Below are positions 23,562-31,241 of a stretch of DNA of 64,000 nucleotides, in pieces. Source of the DNA: Bacilli bacterium (GTDB lineage: Bacteria > Bacillota > Bacilli > RF39 > UBA660); contig JAFXUK010000023.1 of assembly GCA_017525015.1 (NCBI GenBank), positions 48,864-112,863 on the forward strand, in the 5' to 3' direction. Position 1 is the first letter of the stretch. Every line of letters begins with the position of its first letter. The notes under the pieces were generated by a model, which was not told the DNA's origin, made no database searches, and saw only the letters and a list, made by a program, of their open reading frames with translations. The position numbers and the translations under genes are program-made.

Positions 23562-25808
23562 ATGAAAGTATTATTAAAAATTGAAGGAATGACTTGTTCA
23601 GCATGTTCAAGTGGTTTAGAAAAATATTTAAATAAACAAGAACATATTCTAGATGCTCATGTTAATTTAGTTATGTCTTCTGCTGAAGTAACTTATGAAG
23701 CACCATTAAAAATTGAAGATTTAAATAGATTTGTTAAAGAAGCAGGTTTTGTTTCTCTAGGAGAATTTGATCCGTTAAAAGAAGAAAAACAAAACAAAGT
23801 ATATAAAGGTATTGTTATTACTATGGGAATTATTGCTTTAATATTAATGTATATTAGTATGGGTCATATGCTTAAATTACCAGAAATACCTATCTTTAAT
23901 ATGGAACATCATCCTAAAGTATATTCAATTACTTTAATGTCTATCACTATATTATTCTTAATCTATGGATTTGATATTTTAATAAGTGGCATAAAATGTT
24001 TATTCCATCGTCATCCGAATATGGATACTTTAGTATCATTAGGAGTATTAAGCACATTTATCTATAGTGTTTATGGAACCATAATGATTATTAAAGGTAA
24101 TTATGATCATGTTCATAATCTATATTTTGAATCATCAGCTATGGTTATCTATTTTGTTAAACTAGGTCGCTTAATTGATCGATTAAGTAAAAATAAAACT
24201 AAAGAAGCTATCAAAGATTTAGTTACCATAACTCCAGATAAAGCTTTAAAACTAGTCGATGGTAAAGAAACAGTTATTACTTTAGATATGATTAAGAAAA
24301 AAGATATTTTAATTTCTAAGCCAGGTACTAAAATAGCTGTTGATGGAACTATTAAAAGTGGAACATGTCATTTAGATGAAGCGTTTATATCCGGAGAATC
24401 TATCCCTGTTAAAAAAAGTGTAGGGGATAAAGTAATAGCTGGTAGTATAAACTATGATGGCTATATTGAATATAGTGCTGAAAAGATTGGTAAAGAATCA
24501 ACTATTTCAAATATTGTAAAATTAGTTTTAGAAGCTACTAACTCTAAAACCAAGATATCTTTAATAGCTGATAAAATAAGTGGTATATTTGTTCCGCTTG
24601 TTATGATAATTGCTATTCTTTCTGTTGTTGTTAACTTAATACTTCATAAATCACCAAATGAAATAATTAATACTTTTGTTTCTGTTTTGGTCGTTGCATG
24701 TCCATGTGCTTTAGGATTAGCAACGCCTTTAGCAATTGTTGTAAGTGAAGGTGTAAGTGCTAAAAAAGGTATCTTAATTAAATCAAGTGAAACAATTGAA
24801 TTAATAAATAAATTAGATACAGTTGTTTTTGATAAAACTGGAACTTTAACTTATGGTAATTTAAAAGTAAATAGAATATATAACTATTCTGATTCCCCAG
24901 ATCATAAAATACTATCTAAAGTATGTAGTATCGAAAAGAAATCATTACATCCTATTAGTAATGCATTTAAAGAATATAGTGATGAATATGAATTAAAAGA
25001 ATACGAAGTAGATAAATTTGAAAGTATGGACGGTTATGGAATCAAAGCCAATATCGAGGATGAAGAAATCTATATTGGTGGCGAAAAACTATTAACTAAA
25101 TTAAAGATTAAAAATACTCATAAAGACGATGAAAAAGAATTAACTAATAATGCTAGTAGTTTAGTATACGTTATTATCAATAAAAAATTAGTAGCATTAA
25201 TTGGTGTTAGAGATAGTATTAAAAGTGAAGCTAAAGGAACTATTTCTAAATTAATAAAACTAAACAAAAACGTTATCATGCTAACTGGAGATAATGAACA
25301 AACTGCTCGAGTAATAGCTGATAAAGTTGGTATAAAAAATATCATAGCTAATGTTTTACCAAGTGAAAAAAATGATAAGATCAAAGAATTACAAAAAGAT
25401 AATAAAATAGTTATGATGGTCGGTGATGGTATTAATGATGCTCCATCCTTAGCTACTGCAAATATTGGCGTATCACTAAGTACTGGAACTGATATTGCTA
25501 ATAACTCATCAGATGTCATAATCTTAAATGATGATTTATCAAAAATAATTGACTTAATTAATATAAGTGAAAAAACAATTAAAAATATTAAACAGAATTT
25601 ATTCTGGGCCTTCTTCTATAATTCATTAATGCTTCCAATAGCATTAGGATTATTAAGTAAATGGCATATTCATATAACACCAATGGTTGCAGCATTTGCT
25701 ATGACTATTAGTAGTTTAACAGTAATATTTAATGCCTTAAGATTAAGAATACCATTAAAAGAAAGGGATGAATATCATGTTTGGAAAAAAAGAAAAGAAG
25801 AAAGTTAA
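23562..25808 (+). CDS. copA: Copper-exporting P-type ATPase
   Basis: P1B-type ATPase that pumps Cu(I) out of the cell, 748 aa. One N-terminal heavy-metal domain with MTCSAC (Cys12, Cys15), about eight membrane segments and the intramembrane CPC motif (380-382 in VACPCALG) are present. The phosphorylation site DKTGT has Asp424, the HP motif lies in SLHPIS, and the hinge is GDGINDAP. CPC plus HMA domain fits Cu+ export (Cu/Ag). The 3' end overlaps copZ. No csoR or copY gene lies next to it, so regulation is unclear. Confidence 0.94.
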   Translation: MKVLLKIEGMTCSACSSGLEKYLNKQEHILDAHVNLVMSSAEVTYEAPLKIEDLNRFVKEAGFVSLGEFDPLKEEKQNKVYKGIVITMGIIALILMYISMGHMLKLPEIPIFNMEHHPKVYSITLMSITILFLIYGFDILISGIKCLFHRHPNMDTLVSLGVLSTFIYSVYGTIMIIKGNYDHVHNLYFESSAMVIYFVKLGRLIDRLSKNKTKEAIKDLVTITPDKALKLVDGKETVITLDMIKKKDILISKPGTKIAVDGTIKSGTCHLDEAFISGESIPVKKSVGDKVIAGSINYDGYIEYSAEKIGKESTISNIVKLVLEATNSKTKISLIADKISGIFVPLVMIIAILSVVVNLILHKSPNEIINTFVSVLVVACPCALGLATPLAIVVSEGVSAKKGILIKSSETIELINKLDTVVFDKTGTLTYGNLKVNRIYNYSDSPDHKILSKVCSIEKKSLHPISNAFKEYSDEYELKEYEVDKFESMDGYGIKANIEDEEIYIGGEKLLTKLKIKNTHKDDEKELTNNASSLVYVIINKKLVALIGVRDSIKSEAKGTISKLIKLNKNVIMLTGDNEQTARVIADKVGIKNIIANVLPSEKNDKIKELQKDNKIVMMVGDGINDAPSLATANIGVSLSTGTDIANNSSDVIILNDDLSKIIDLINISEKTIKNIKQNLFWAFFYNSLMLPIALGLLSKWHIHITPMVAAFAMTISSLTVIFNALRLRIPLKERDEYHVWKKRKEES

Positions 25809-26001
25809 AATAGAAGGAATGCACTGTTCTCATTGCGTTAAAAGAGTAGAAGAAGCTTTATCTTCTTTAGATACTGTAAAAAAAGTAAAAGTAAATCTAT
25901 CTAAAGGAGAAGCTGATATTATTTCTGAAAAAGAAATAAGTAACGATTTAATTAAAAATAAAATCGAAGAATTAGATTTTAAAGTAACAGATATTTCATA
26001 A
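25777..26001 (+). CDS. copZ: Copper chaperone CopZ-like heavy-metal-binding protein
   Basis: 74 aa, one HMA domain with the metal motif GMHCSHC after a short Lys-rich start; it would carry Cu(I) to CopA. I choose ATG 25777, which follows AAAGGG at a good distance. The ATG at 25768 directly abuts that site. The gene lies 32 bases inside the end of copA in another frame, so translation is coupled. Confidence 0.9.
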   Translation: MFGKKEKKKVKIEGMHCSHCVKRVEEALSSLDTVKKVKVNLSKGEADIISEKEISNDLIKNKIEELDFKVTDIS

Positions 26002-26012
26002 TATCTGTTTTT
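25986..26012 (+). terminator. Terminator after copAZ
   Basis: 9-bp stem AACAGATAT / ATATCTGTT with six-base loop and T-rich tail, formed from the last codons of copZ. Confidence 0.8.
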
Positions 26013-26015
26013 ATA

Positions 26016-26024
26016 TGATATAAT
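26016..26024 (+). promoter_or_regulatory. Extended -10 promoter of the membrane XRE regulator
   Basis: TGATATAAT, 26 bases before the start codon. Confidence 0.65.
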
Positions 26025-26050
26025 TAAAGAGATTTTAAGGAGTTGGAATT

Positions 26051-26743
26051 ATGAACCAAGAAAAAATAGGTCAAATGATTAAAGACATACGTAAAAAGAA
26101 TAATTTAACCCAAGCTGAACTAGCTGAATCTCTTGGTGTAACATTCCAAGCAGTTTCTAAATGGGAGAATGGTAAAAATATTCCGGATATCGAAATAATA
26201 AAACAAATATGTCAAAAATATAATATTGATATTAATGAATTATTAGATAATAAAGTTAAACCTAAAAAGAAAATAATAATTCCTATTATAGTTATTGGTT
26301 TAATAGTATTAGGAATTTTAGGTGGGCTTTATTTAATAAATAGAGATTCATTCCAAATGAGACGTATTATTACTAATAATTCTGATTTTAAAATATCAGG
26401 TAGTGTTGCTTATGATAAGCAAGGTAAGACTTATATTTATATTAATAAAATAGAATATAATAACGAAGAAGATAACGAAGTATATAAAGACATCAAAGTA
26501 TCATTATATGAATTCTATAAAAATAAAAGTACTAAAATAAAAGATTGTGAATGTGAAGAAGAAAATGTCACTATTAAAGAACATTTAGAAAATGTAACAT
26601 TTAATGTTGATGATTACAAATCATCATGTTCTGATTTAACTAAATCACATTTATATTTAGAAATTGAAACTAAAAATCAAGATGATAAAGTAACATATTA
26701 CAGAGTACCTCTAGAATTAGAAGAATTATGTCCAGAAAAATAA
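26051..26743 (+). CDS. Membrane-anchored XRE-family regulator
   Basis: 230 aa. Residues 6-62 are a Cro/CI-type helix-turn-helix (RKKNNLTQAELAESLGVT, FQAVSKWENGKNIPD). One membrane helix at about 76-97 (IIIPIIVIGLIVLGILGGLY) follows. The exterior domain of about 130 residues has four Cys (in KDCECEE, SSCSD and ELCPEK). An HTH tied to the membrane with an external sensor suggests a regulator that reports an envelope signal. The target is unknown; the neighbouring lipoprotein gene is a candidate. Ribosome site AAGGAG. Confidence 0.82.
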   Translation: MNQEKIGQMIKDIRKKNNLTQAELAESLGVTFQAVSKWENGKNIPDIEIIKQICQKYNIDINELLDNKVKPKKKIIIPIIVIGLIVLGILGGLYLINRDSFQMRRIITNNSDFKISGSVAYDKQGKTYIYINKIEYNNEEDNEVYKDIKVSLYEFYKNKSTKIKDCECEEENVTIKEHLENVTFNVDDYKSSCSDLTKSHLYLEIETKNQDDKVTYYRVPLELEELCPEK

Positions 26744-26766
26744 GTAAGTAGACCTTACTTTTTTTA
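26742..26766 (+). terminator. Terminator after the XRE regulator gene
   Basis: 7-bp stem AAGTAAG / CTTACTT, five-base loop, T run. Confidence 0.8.
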
Positions 26767-26777
26767 TTGCTTTATAG

Positions 26778-26783
26778 TATAAT
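26778..26783 (+). promoter_or_regulatory. -10 element for the lipoprotein gene
   Basis: TATAAT 17 bases before the chosen start; it rules out the TTG/ATG-type starts farther upstream. Confidence 0.55.
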
Positions 26784-26799
26784 TGATGTTGGTGATATT

Positions 26800-27300
26800 A
26801 TGAAAAAACTAATTCTATTAATACCAATCTTAATTCTTTTAACAGGTTGTGGCAAAGTAGCTACTACAGATTACGAAATGAATGATGGATTGATTATAAA
26901 ATATACAGAGAACGATTATGAATTTGAAGGCTTACAAAAAAAGGTAAGTAATTCATATGTAATCGAAGTATATTCTGATCGTACAATAAAATATGGATCA
27001 GTTAATAGTCCACTAAAAGAAAAGAAATTAAGTGTATCAAAATTTAATAAACTAATAACATTAGCATTTAGTGATGAGTTCTACGATGAATTCTTTAAGG
27101 ATGTTGAAACTGAAGATGTTGATCCATCTGAAGTTGATTTAACTAAAGACATCGGTTCAAAAGACGATAAGAAAAAAGGAAAAGATTCTTATGTATATAT
27201 CTTCTCAACTGGTGGAGGAGTAATTGCCGTAGGTGGCCAAGACGCTGATAATCCTATGTACAACAAACTAGTAAAATTAATAACAAAATACGGAAAATAG
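26800..27300 (+). CDS. Predicted lipoprotein of unknown function
   Basis: 166 aa. Lipoprotein signal MKKLILLIPILILLTGC with the lipobox LTGC (Cys17), so it should be anchored outside by a diacylglyceryl group. The mature part is acidic in the middle (ETEDVDPSEVDLTKD) and ends in a beta-rich block with STGGGVIAVGG. Start chosen from the signal peptide and the GGTGAT ribosome site. Family not recognised. Confidence 0.75.
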   Translation: MKKLILLIPILILLTGCGKVATTDYEMNDGLIIKYTENDYEFEGLQKKVSNSYVIEVYSDRTIKYGSVNSPLKEKKLSVSKFNKLITLAFSDEFYDEFFKDVETEDVDPSEVDLTKDIGSKDDKKKGKDSYVYIFSTGGGVIAVGGQDADNPMYNKLVKLITKYGK

Positions 27301-27322
27301 GTAGTGACAACTATCTATTTTT
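27295..27322 (+). terminator. Terminator after the lipoprotein gene
   Basis: 11-bp stem AAATAGGTAGT / ACTATCTATTT (one G-U pair), GACA loop, short T tail. The weak tail may let some transcripts run into the methyltransferase gene, which has no clear promoter of its own. Confidence 0.65.
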
Positions 27323-27338
27323 AAAAGAGGAGGCTAAT

Positions 27339-28217
27339 ATGATACCAGAATTTCTACAAGATAAACTTAACGAGTATTATCCTGATAATTATTCAGATAT
27401 AACTGATAGTTATAGCAAAGGCAAGAAAGAATCAATTAGAGTTAACACTATTAAATGTGATTTTAATGAAGTTATATCATATTTAAATGATAATAATATT
27501 TCATATGAAGAAGTAGATAATATAAAAAATGCCTTAGTAATTAATAATCATATTGAAATATTAAAAGAATCTAGTTTATATGATGAAGGAAAGATATACT
27601 TTCAAAGTTTATCATCACAAATTCCTCCATTTATAGTTGATCCTAAGAACAATGAACAAATTCTTGATATGACAGCAGCACCTGGCGGAAAGACAACTGA
27701 GATGGCAGCATTATCAAATAATACAGCTATGATAACTGCTATTGAAAAAAATAAAATAAGATTTGATCGTTTAAGTTATAACATTGAAAAACAAGGGGCT
27801 AAAAAAGTATCTGTTCTAAAAGAAGATGCGCGTAATTTAAATGAGTATTTCATCTTTGATAAAATCCTCTTAGATGCTCCATGTAGTGGTTCGGGAACTA
27901 TTACTAATAATGACTTTAGTAAAATAAGTAATGAGCTAGTAGAGAATTCTGTAGCAACTCAAAAAGAACTAATTAAAGAAGCAATTAAACATTTAAAACT
28001 AAATGGTATCTTAGTATATTCTACTTGTAGTATTTTAAAAGACGAGAATGAAAACATCGTTAAAGAAGTACTAGATAATAATCCGAATATAGTATTAGAA
28101 CCGATTGAATTTAATGGTCTTAAAACTTTACCAACTACTTTAGAAGGAACAATAACTATAATGCCAAATGATTATTATGAAGGTTTCTTCGTTGCAAAAC
28201 TAAAAAGGGTAAAATAA
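27339..28217 (+). CDS. RsmB/RsmF-family RNA m5C methyltransferase
   Basis: SAM-dependent cytosine-C5 methyltransferase of the NOL1/NOP2/Sun group, probably acting on rRNA or tRNA; 292 aa. SAM site DMTAAPGGKT, then DAPCSGSG (Cys182) and YSTCSI with the nucleophile Cys230. An N-terminal PUA-like region of about 90 residues is present, but the C-terminal RNA-binding domain of RsmF/YebU is lacking, so it is a short form. Strong AGAGGAGG ribosome site. Confidence 0.9.
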   Translation: MIPEFLQDKLNEYYPDNYSDITDSYSKGKKESIRVNTIKCDFNEVISYLNDNNISYEEVDNIKNALVINNHIEILKESSLYDEGKIYFQSLSSQIPPFIVDPKNNEQILDMTAAPGGKTTEMAALSNNTAMITAIEKNKIRFDRLSYNIEKQGAKKVSVLKEDARNLNEYFIFDKILLDAPCSGSGTITNNDFSKISNELVENSVATQKELIKEAIKHLKLNGILVYSTCSILKDENENIVKEVLDNNPNIVLEPIEFNGLKTLPTTLEGTITIMPNDYYEGFFVAKLKRVK

Positions 28218-28246
28218 AAACTTCAGTTTTTCTGAAGTTTTTTTAT
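28216..28246. terminator. Bidirectional terminator between the methyltransferase gene and mraY
   Basis: 11-bp stem AAAAACTTCAG / CTGAAGTTTTT with A and T runs on either side. Confidence 0.85.
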
Positions 28247-29235
28247 AGCCATACACCATATGTTATAGCAGCCATTGCTAGTAGTAAACCAGCAACATAG
28301 AATACTTTAACAATATCTCCTTCGGCCCAACCAAGTTGTTCAAAATGATGATGTAATGGAGCCATCAAGAATACTTTCTTATGGAATTTACAAATCGCAA
28401 TAATTTGAATTAATGATGATAATGTTTCTACTACAAATACACCACCAACTAAAGCAAGTGATAATTCGTGCTTAGTTAATATTGCTGTAGCTGCTAAAGC
28501 ACCACCAAGTGCTAAAGAACCAGTATCACCCATAAATACTTTTGCTGGATGAGAATTAAATAATAAGAATCCAAGTAAAGCACCAACTAATACGAAGCAG
28601 AAAATACCAACTTCTTGATTACCTTCCATCCAATTAGCATTCCAAGCTAACATACCATATGCTAAGAAAGCTATTGCTGATAAACCACCAGCTAAACCAT
28701 CTAAGCCATCAGTTATATTAACAGCATTACTTGTTCCAACTAACATAAACATAATGAATAATCCATAGAACCATCTTAAATTAAGATCAATTCCTAAAGA
28801 TGAAATCTCTAAAGTAGGATTACCACCATTAGTTACATATATATAGAAGAATACTAAAGCTATTGCCATTTGACATAACAATTTAAACATTATAGTTAAG
28901 CCTTCATTATTCTTAAATTTAATCTTTACAAAATCATCAGCAAAACCAAGTAAAGCATAGAATGAAAATACAAGTAGTATAATCAATAAGTTATACGATA
29001 TATCAATACTACCTTTAATTTTTAATAGTAATAAAGTAACAATGGTTGGAACAATAAATATTAAACCACCTAGAGTAGGAGTACCTTCTTTTTTTAAGTG
29101 TCTATCTCCAATCATTTTACTTACGTTCTGCCCAAAATGCATTTTTCTTAATACAGGTATTAATATTAAGCCACAAACAATTGAAAGAATGAACCCTAAC
29201 ATCATCGCCATTGCAGCTTTTGCAAGCACTAGCAT
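28243..29235 (-). CDS. mraY: Phospho-MurNAc-pentapeptide transferase
   Basis: Makes lipid I at the inner face of the membrane. 330 aa, about ten hydrophobic helices. Family blocks GTPTLGG, NITDGLDGLAGG, MGDTGSLALGG and APLHHHFEQLGW are intact, including the catalytic Asp residues and the HHH motif. It is separated from the other mur genes in this window (murG-murB lie 32 kb away), so the dcw cluster is broken up. Ribosome site AGAGGTG. Confidence 0.96.
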   Translation of the reverse strand: MLVLAKAAMAMMLGFILSIVCGLILIPVLRKMHFGQNVSKMIGDRHLKKEGTPTLGGLIFIVPTIVTLLLLKIKGSIDISYNLLIILLVFSFYALLGFADDFVKIKFKNNEGLTIMFKLLCQMAIALVFFYIYVTNGGNPTLEISSLGIDLNLRWFYGLFIMFMLVGTSNAVNITDGLDGLAGGLSAIAFLAYGMLAWNANWMEGNQEVGIFCFVLVGALLGFLLFNSHPAKVFMGDTGSLALGGALAATAILTKHELSLALVGGVFVVETLSSLIQIIAICKFHKKVFLMAPLHHHFEQLGWAEGDIVKVFYVAGLLLAMAAITYGVWL

Positions 29236-29258
29236 AGAAACACCTCTTTCTATAAAAA

Positions 29259-29264
29259 ATTATA
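29259..29264 (-). promoter_or_regulatory. -10 element for mraY
   Basis: TATAAT on the minus strand 23 bases before the start codon; divergent from the carboxypeptidase promoter. Confidence 0.55.
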
Positions 29265-29330
29265 CTACAAAAAGTATATATTTATTCGTTTAAAAGGCTG
29301 AATTGACATAATAATATACAATCTGCTTCA

Positions 29331-29359
29331 TTGCATAAAAGTACTTTATTTGATAAAAT
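29331..29359 (+). promoter_or_regulatory. Promoter of the D,D-carboxypeptidase-maf operon
   Basis: TTGCAT (29331-29336), 17-base spacer, TAAAAT (29354-29359) with the extended TG. The TTG that could serve as an upstream start codon is the -35 box itself. Confidence 0.75.
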
Positions 29360-29381
29360 TGATAATAAGGAGGATGATAAA

Positions 29382-30587
29382 ATGAAGAAATTATTAATCT
29401 TAATAACTTTGTTTTTATTTATACCTTCTGTAAAAGCTCGTGAATTAGATGTTGATGTAACTGCTGAAGCAGTAGCAGTTATTGATTTAGATAGAGATGA
29501 AATCATCTTAGAAAAGAATGCAGATAAAGAGGTAATACTTGCATCATTAACCAAAATGATGACAGCATATACTGTTACCCAAAATGTTGATAATTTAAAT
29601 AAAAGAGTAACAATTACTAATGATGATTTATTTGCTTTATGGGGATTTACTCAAGTAGGTCTTGAAAGAGGAGATAAAGTAACCTATATGGATTTATTAT
29701 ATGGAATGATGCTATATAGTGGAGCAGATGCTGCTCAAGCTTTAGCTAATCATATTTCTGGTAATAATGCTGGTTTTGTTAAATTAATGAATGAACAAGC
29801 TCAAAAACTAGGTATGAGACATTCTAGGTTCGCTGATACATATGGTGGCGACGATAATAACGTATCTACTGCTCGTGAAATGGCTTATTTTTTAGATGAA
29901 GCATTAAAAGATGATGTCTTCTATAAAGTATTTACAACTACAACTAAAAGATTATCTAATGGTCTAGAAGCTACTAACTATGTTAGATCAATAGCAACTT
30001 TCTATGGTTATGATTCATATTTACTAATTGGAAACAAACCAGGATATACTGAAACAGCTGGTTTATTATTAGCATCATATGTTAGAGTTAATAATCATGA
30101 ATATGGTATCATTGTTTGTAAATCAAAAGAAAATGCTGATTTAAGTACACACGTTTTAGATACCTATAAAATTATCGATTACTTAGAAGATAATGAATAT
30201 AAAGAAAAAACAGTAATTCCTAAAGGAACATACATAAAGAAAATAAAAGTAGAAAATTCTACCATTAATGAATATACTATTGTAGCTGATCGTGATGTTA
30301 AAGAATACTTATCAGATAATGAATTAAAAAATATAACTTTTGAATATCATATTACTGATTCAATAACTAATGAAAACATCATTGGTGATAACTTAGGATA
30401 TGTAGATATATTACTAAATGGTGAAGTAATAGATACTTATAATGTTCATTTAAGAGACGATATTTTTAAATCAGCTAAAACATCAAAAATAATAATATTA
30501 GTAATCTTAGGTTTATTAATATTTATAATATCAATGTTAGCAGCAAACATGTTTGCTGTAACTAAGAAAGAAAAGAGGAAAAAATGA
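29382..30587 (+). CDS. D-alanyl-D-alanine carboxypeptidase (DacA/DacF-like, S11)
   Basis: Trims the terminal D-Ala of peptidoglycan outside the membrane. 401 aa: signal peptide about residues 1-18 ending SVKARE, catalytic SLTK (Ser55, Lys58), SGAD at 113-116 where SGN is usual, and KPGYT at 219 where KTG is usual. KPG and SGAD variants are known in some S11 peptidases but make this a divergent member. A C-terminal membrane helix (about 370-390) replaces the usual amphipathic anchor. Start ATG 29382 has GGAGG upstream. It overlaps maf by four bases (ATGA). Confidence 0.88.
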   Translation: MKKLLILITLFLFIPSVKARELDVDVTAEAVAVIDLDRDEIILEKNADKEVILASLTKMMTAYTVTQNVDNLNKRVTITNDDLFALWGFTQVGLERGDKVTYMDLLYGMMLYSGADAAQALANHISGNNAGFVKLMNEQAQKLGMRHSRFADTYGGDDNNVSTAREMAYFLDEALKDDVFYKVFTTTTKRLSNGLEATNYVRSIATFYGYDSYLLIGNKPGYTETAGLLLASYVRVNNHEYGIIVCKSKENADLSTHVLDTYKIIDYLEDNEYKEKTVIPKGTYIKKIKVENSTINEYTIVADRDVKEYLSDNELKNITFEYHITDSITNENIIGDNLGYVDILLNGEVIDTYNVHLRDDIFKSAKTSKIIILVILGLLIFIISMLAANMFAVTKKEKRKK

Positions 30588-31150
30588 AAATAATATTAGC
30601 AAGTTCATCTAAACTTAAAAGTGACTTATTAGATACTGTTGGTATTAAACATTCTTGTATAGGAACTGAAGAACCAATAGTAGATGAAGAAGATTTTTAT
30701 AAATTTGCGATGGCTAAATCATTAGGTAAAGCCAAAAGCGTAAAAGCTGAAGGAATAATAATTGGTTTAGATACAATTACAATTATTAATAATAAAATTG
30801 TTGAAAAACCCAAAACACTAGAAGAAGCAAAACAAAATATTATAGATGCTTCTAATAATACAACTAGTGTTATTACTGGTTTTACAATTATTAATACTGA
30901 AACGAATGAAACAATTACTGATTATGCCGAAAGTTTTATAACTCTAAGAGAAATACCTGAATGTGATATAGATTATTACATTGAAAATGAACCATCTGCA
31001 TTATATGCATCTGGATTTATCTTAGAAACCTATATTTCTAATTTTATTGAAGAAATAAAAGGAAGTTATTACAACATAATAGGTGTTCCCGTTGAGAAAA
31101 TTTATAAAGTTTTAGAAGGTTGGAATATACATTTAAAAGATATGGAATAA
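30584..31150 (+). CDS. maf: Maf-family nucleotide pyrophosphatase
   Basis: 188 aa. Maf proteins hydrolyse dTTP, UTP or modified nucleotides and block septation when overproduced. Visible blocks: ILASSSKLKSDLL at the N-terminus, GLDT with the conserved Asp, VEKPKTLEEA, VITGFTI, and SGFILETYI. The usual SPRR is SKLK here, so the Arg pair is missing. Coupled to the carboxypeptidase gene by an ATGA overlap, a wall/division pairing. Confidence 0.85.
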   Translation: MKIILASSSKLKSDLLDTVGIKHSCIGTEEPIVDEEDFYKFAMAKSLGKAKSVKAEGIIIGLDTITIINNKIVEKPKTLEEAKQNIIDASNNTTSVITGFTIINTETNETITDYAESFITLREIPECDIDYYIENEPSALYASGFILETYISNFIEEIKGSYYNIIGVPVEKIYKVLEGWNIHLKDME

Positions 31151-31165
31151 GCCATATCTTTTTTT
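31135..31165 (+). terminator. Terminator after maf
   Basis: 10-bp stem AAAGATATGG / CCATATCTTT with six-base loop and T run, formed from the last codons of maf. Confidence 0.85.
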
Positions 31166-31195
31166 CTTAAAAATTATTAATAAATGTAAAGAGAG

Positions 31196-31224
31196 TTGTT
31201 TTTAAAATTTCAAAATGTTAAACT
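31196..31224 (+). promoter_or_regulatory. Promoter of the activase gene
   Basis: TTGTTT (31196-31201), 17-base spacer, TAAACT (31219-31224) preceded by TGT. Confidence 0.5.
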
Positions 31225-31241
31225 AATTATTGGTGGTTAAT

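Noticed and set aside
29303..29308. Perfect TTGACA as a -35 box upstream of the carboxypeptidase gene
   Set aside because: No -10-like hexamer at 16-18 bases; the pair at 29331 and 29354 fits better.
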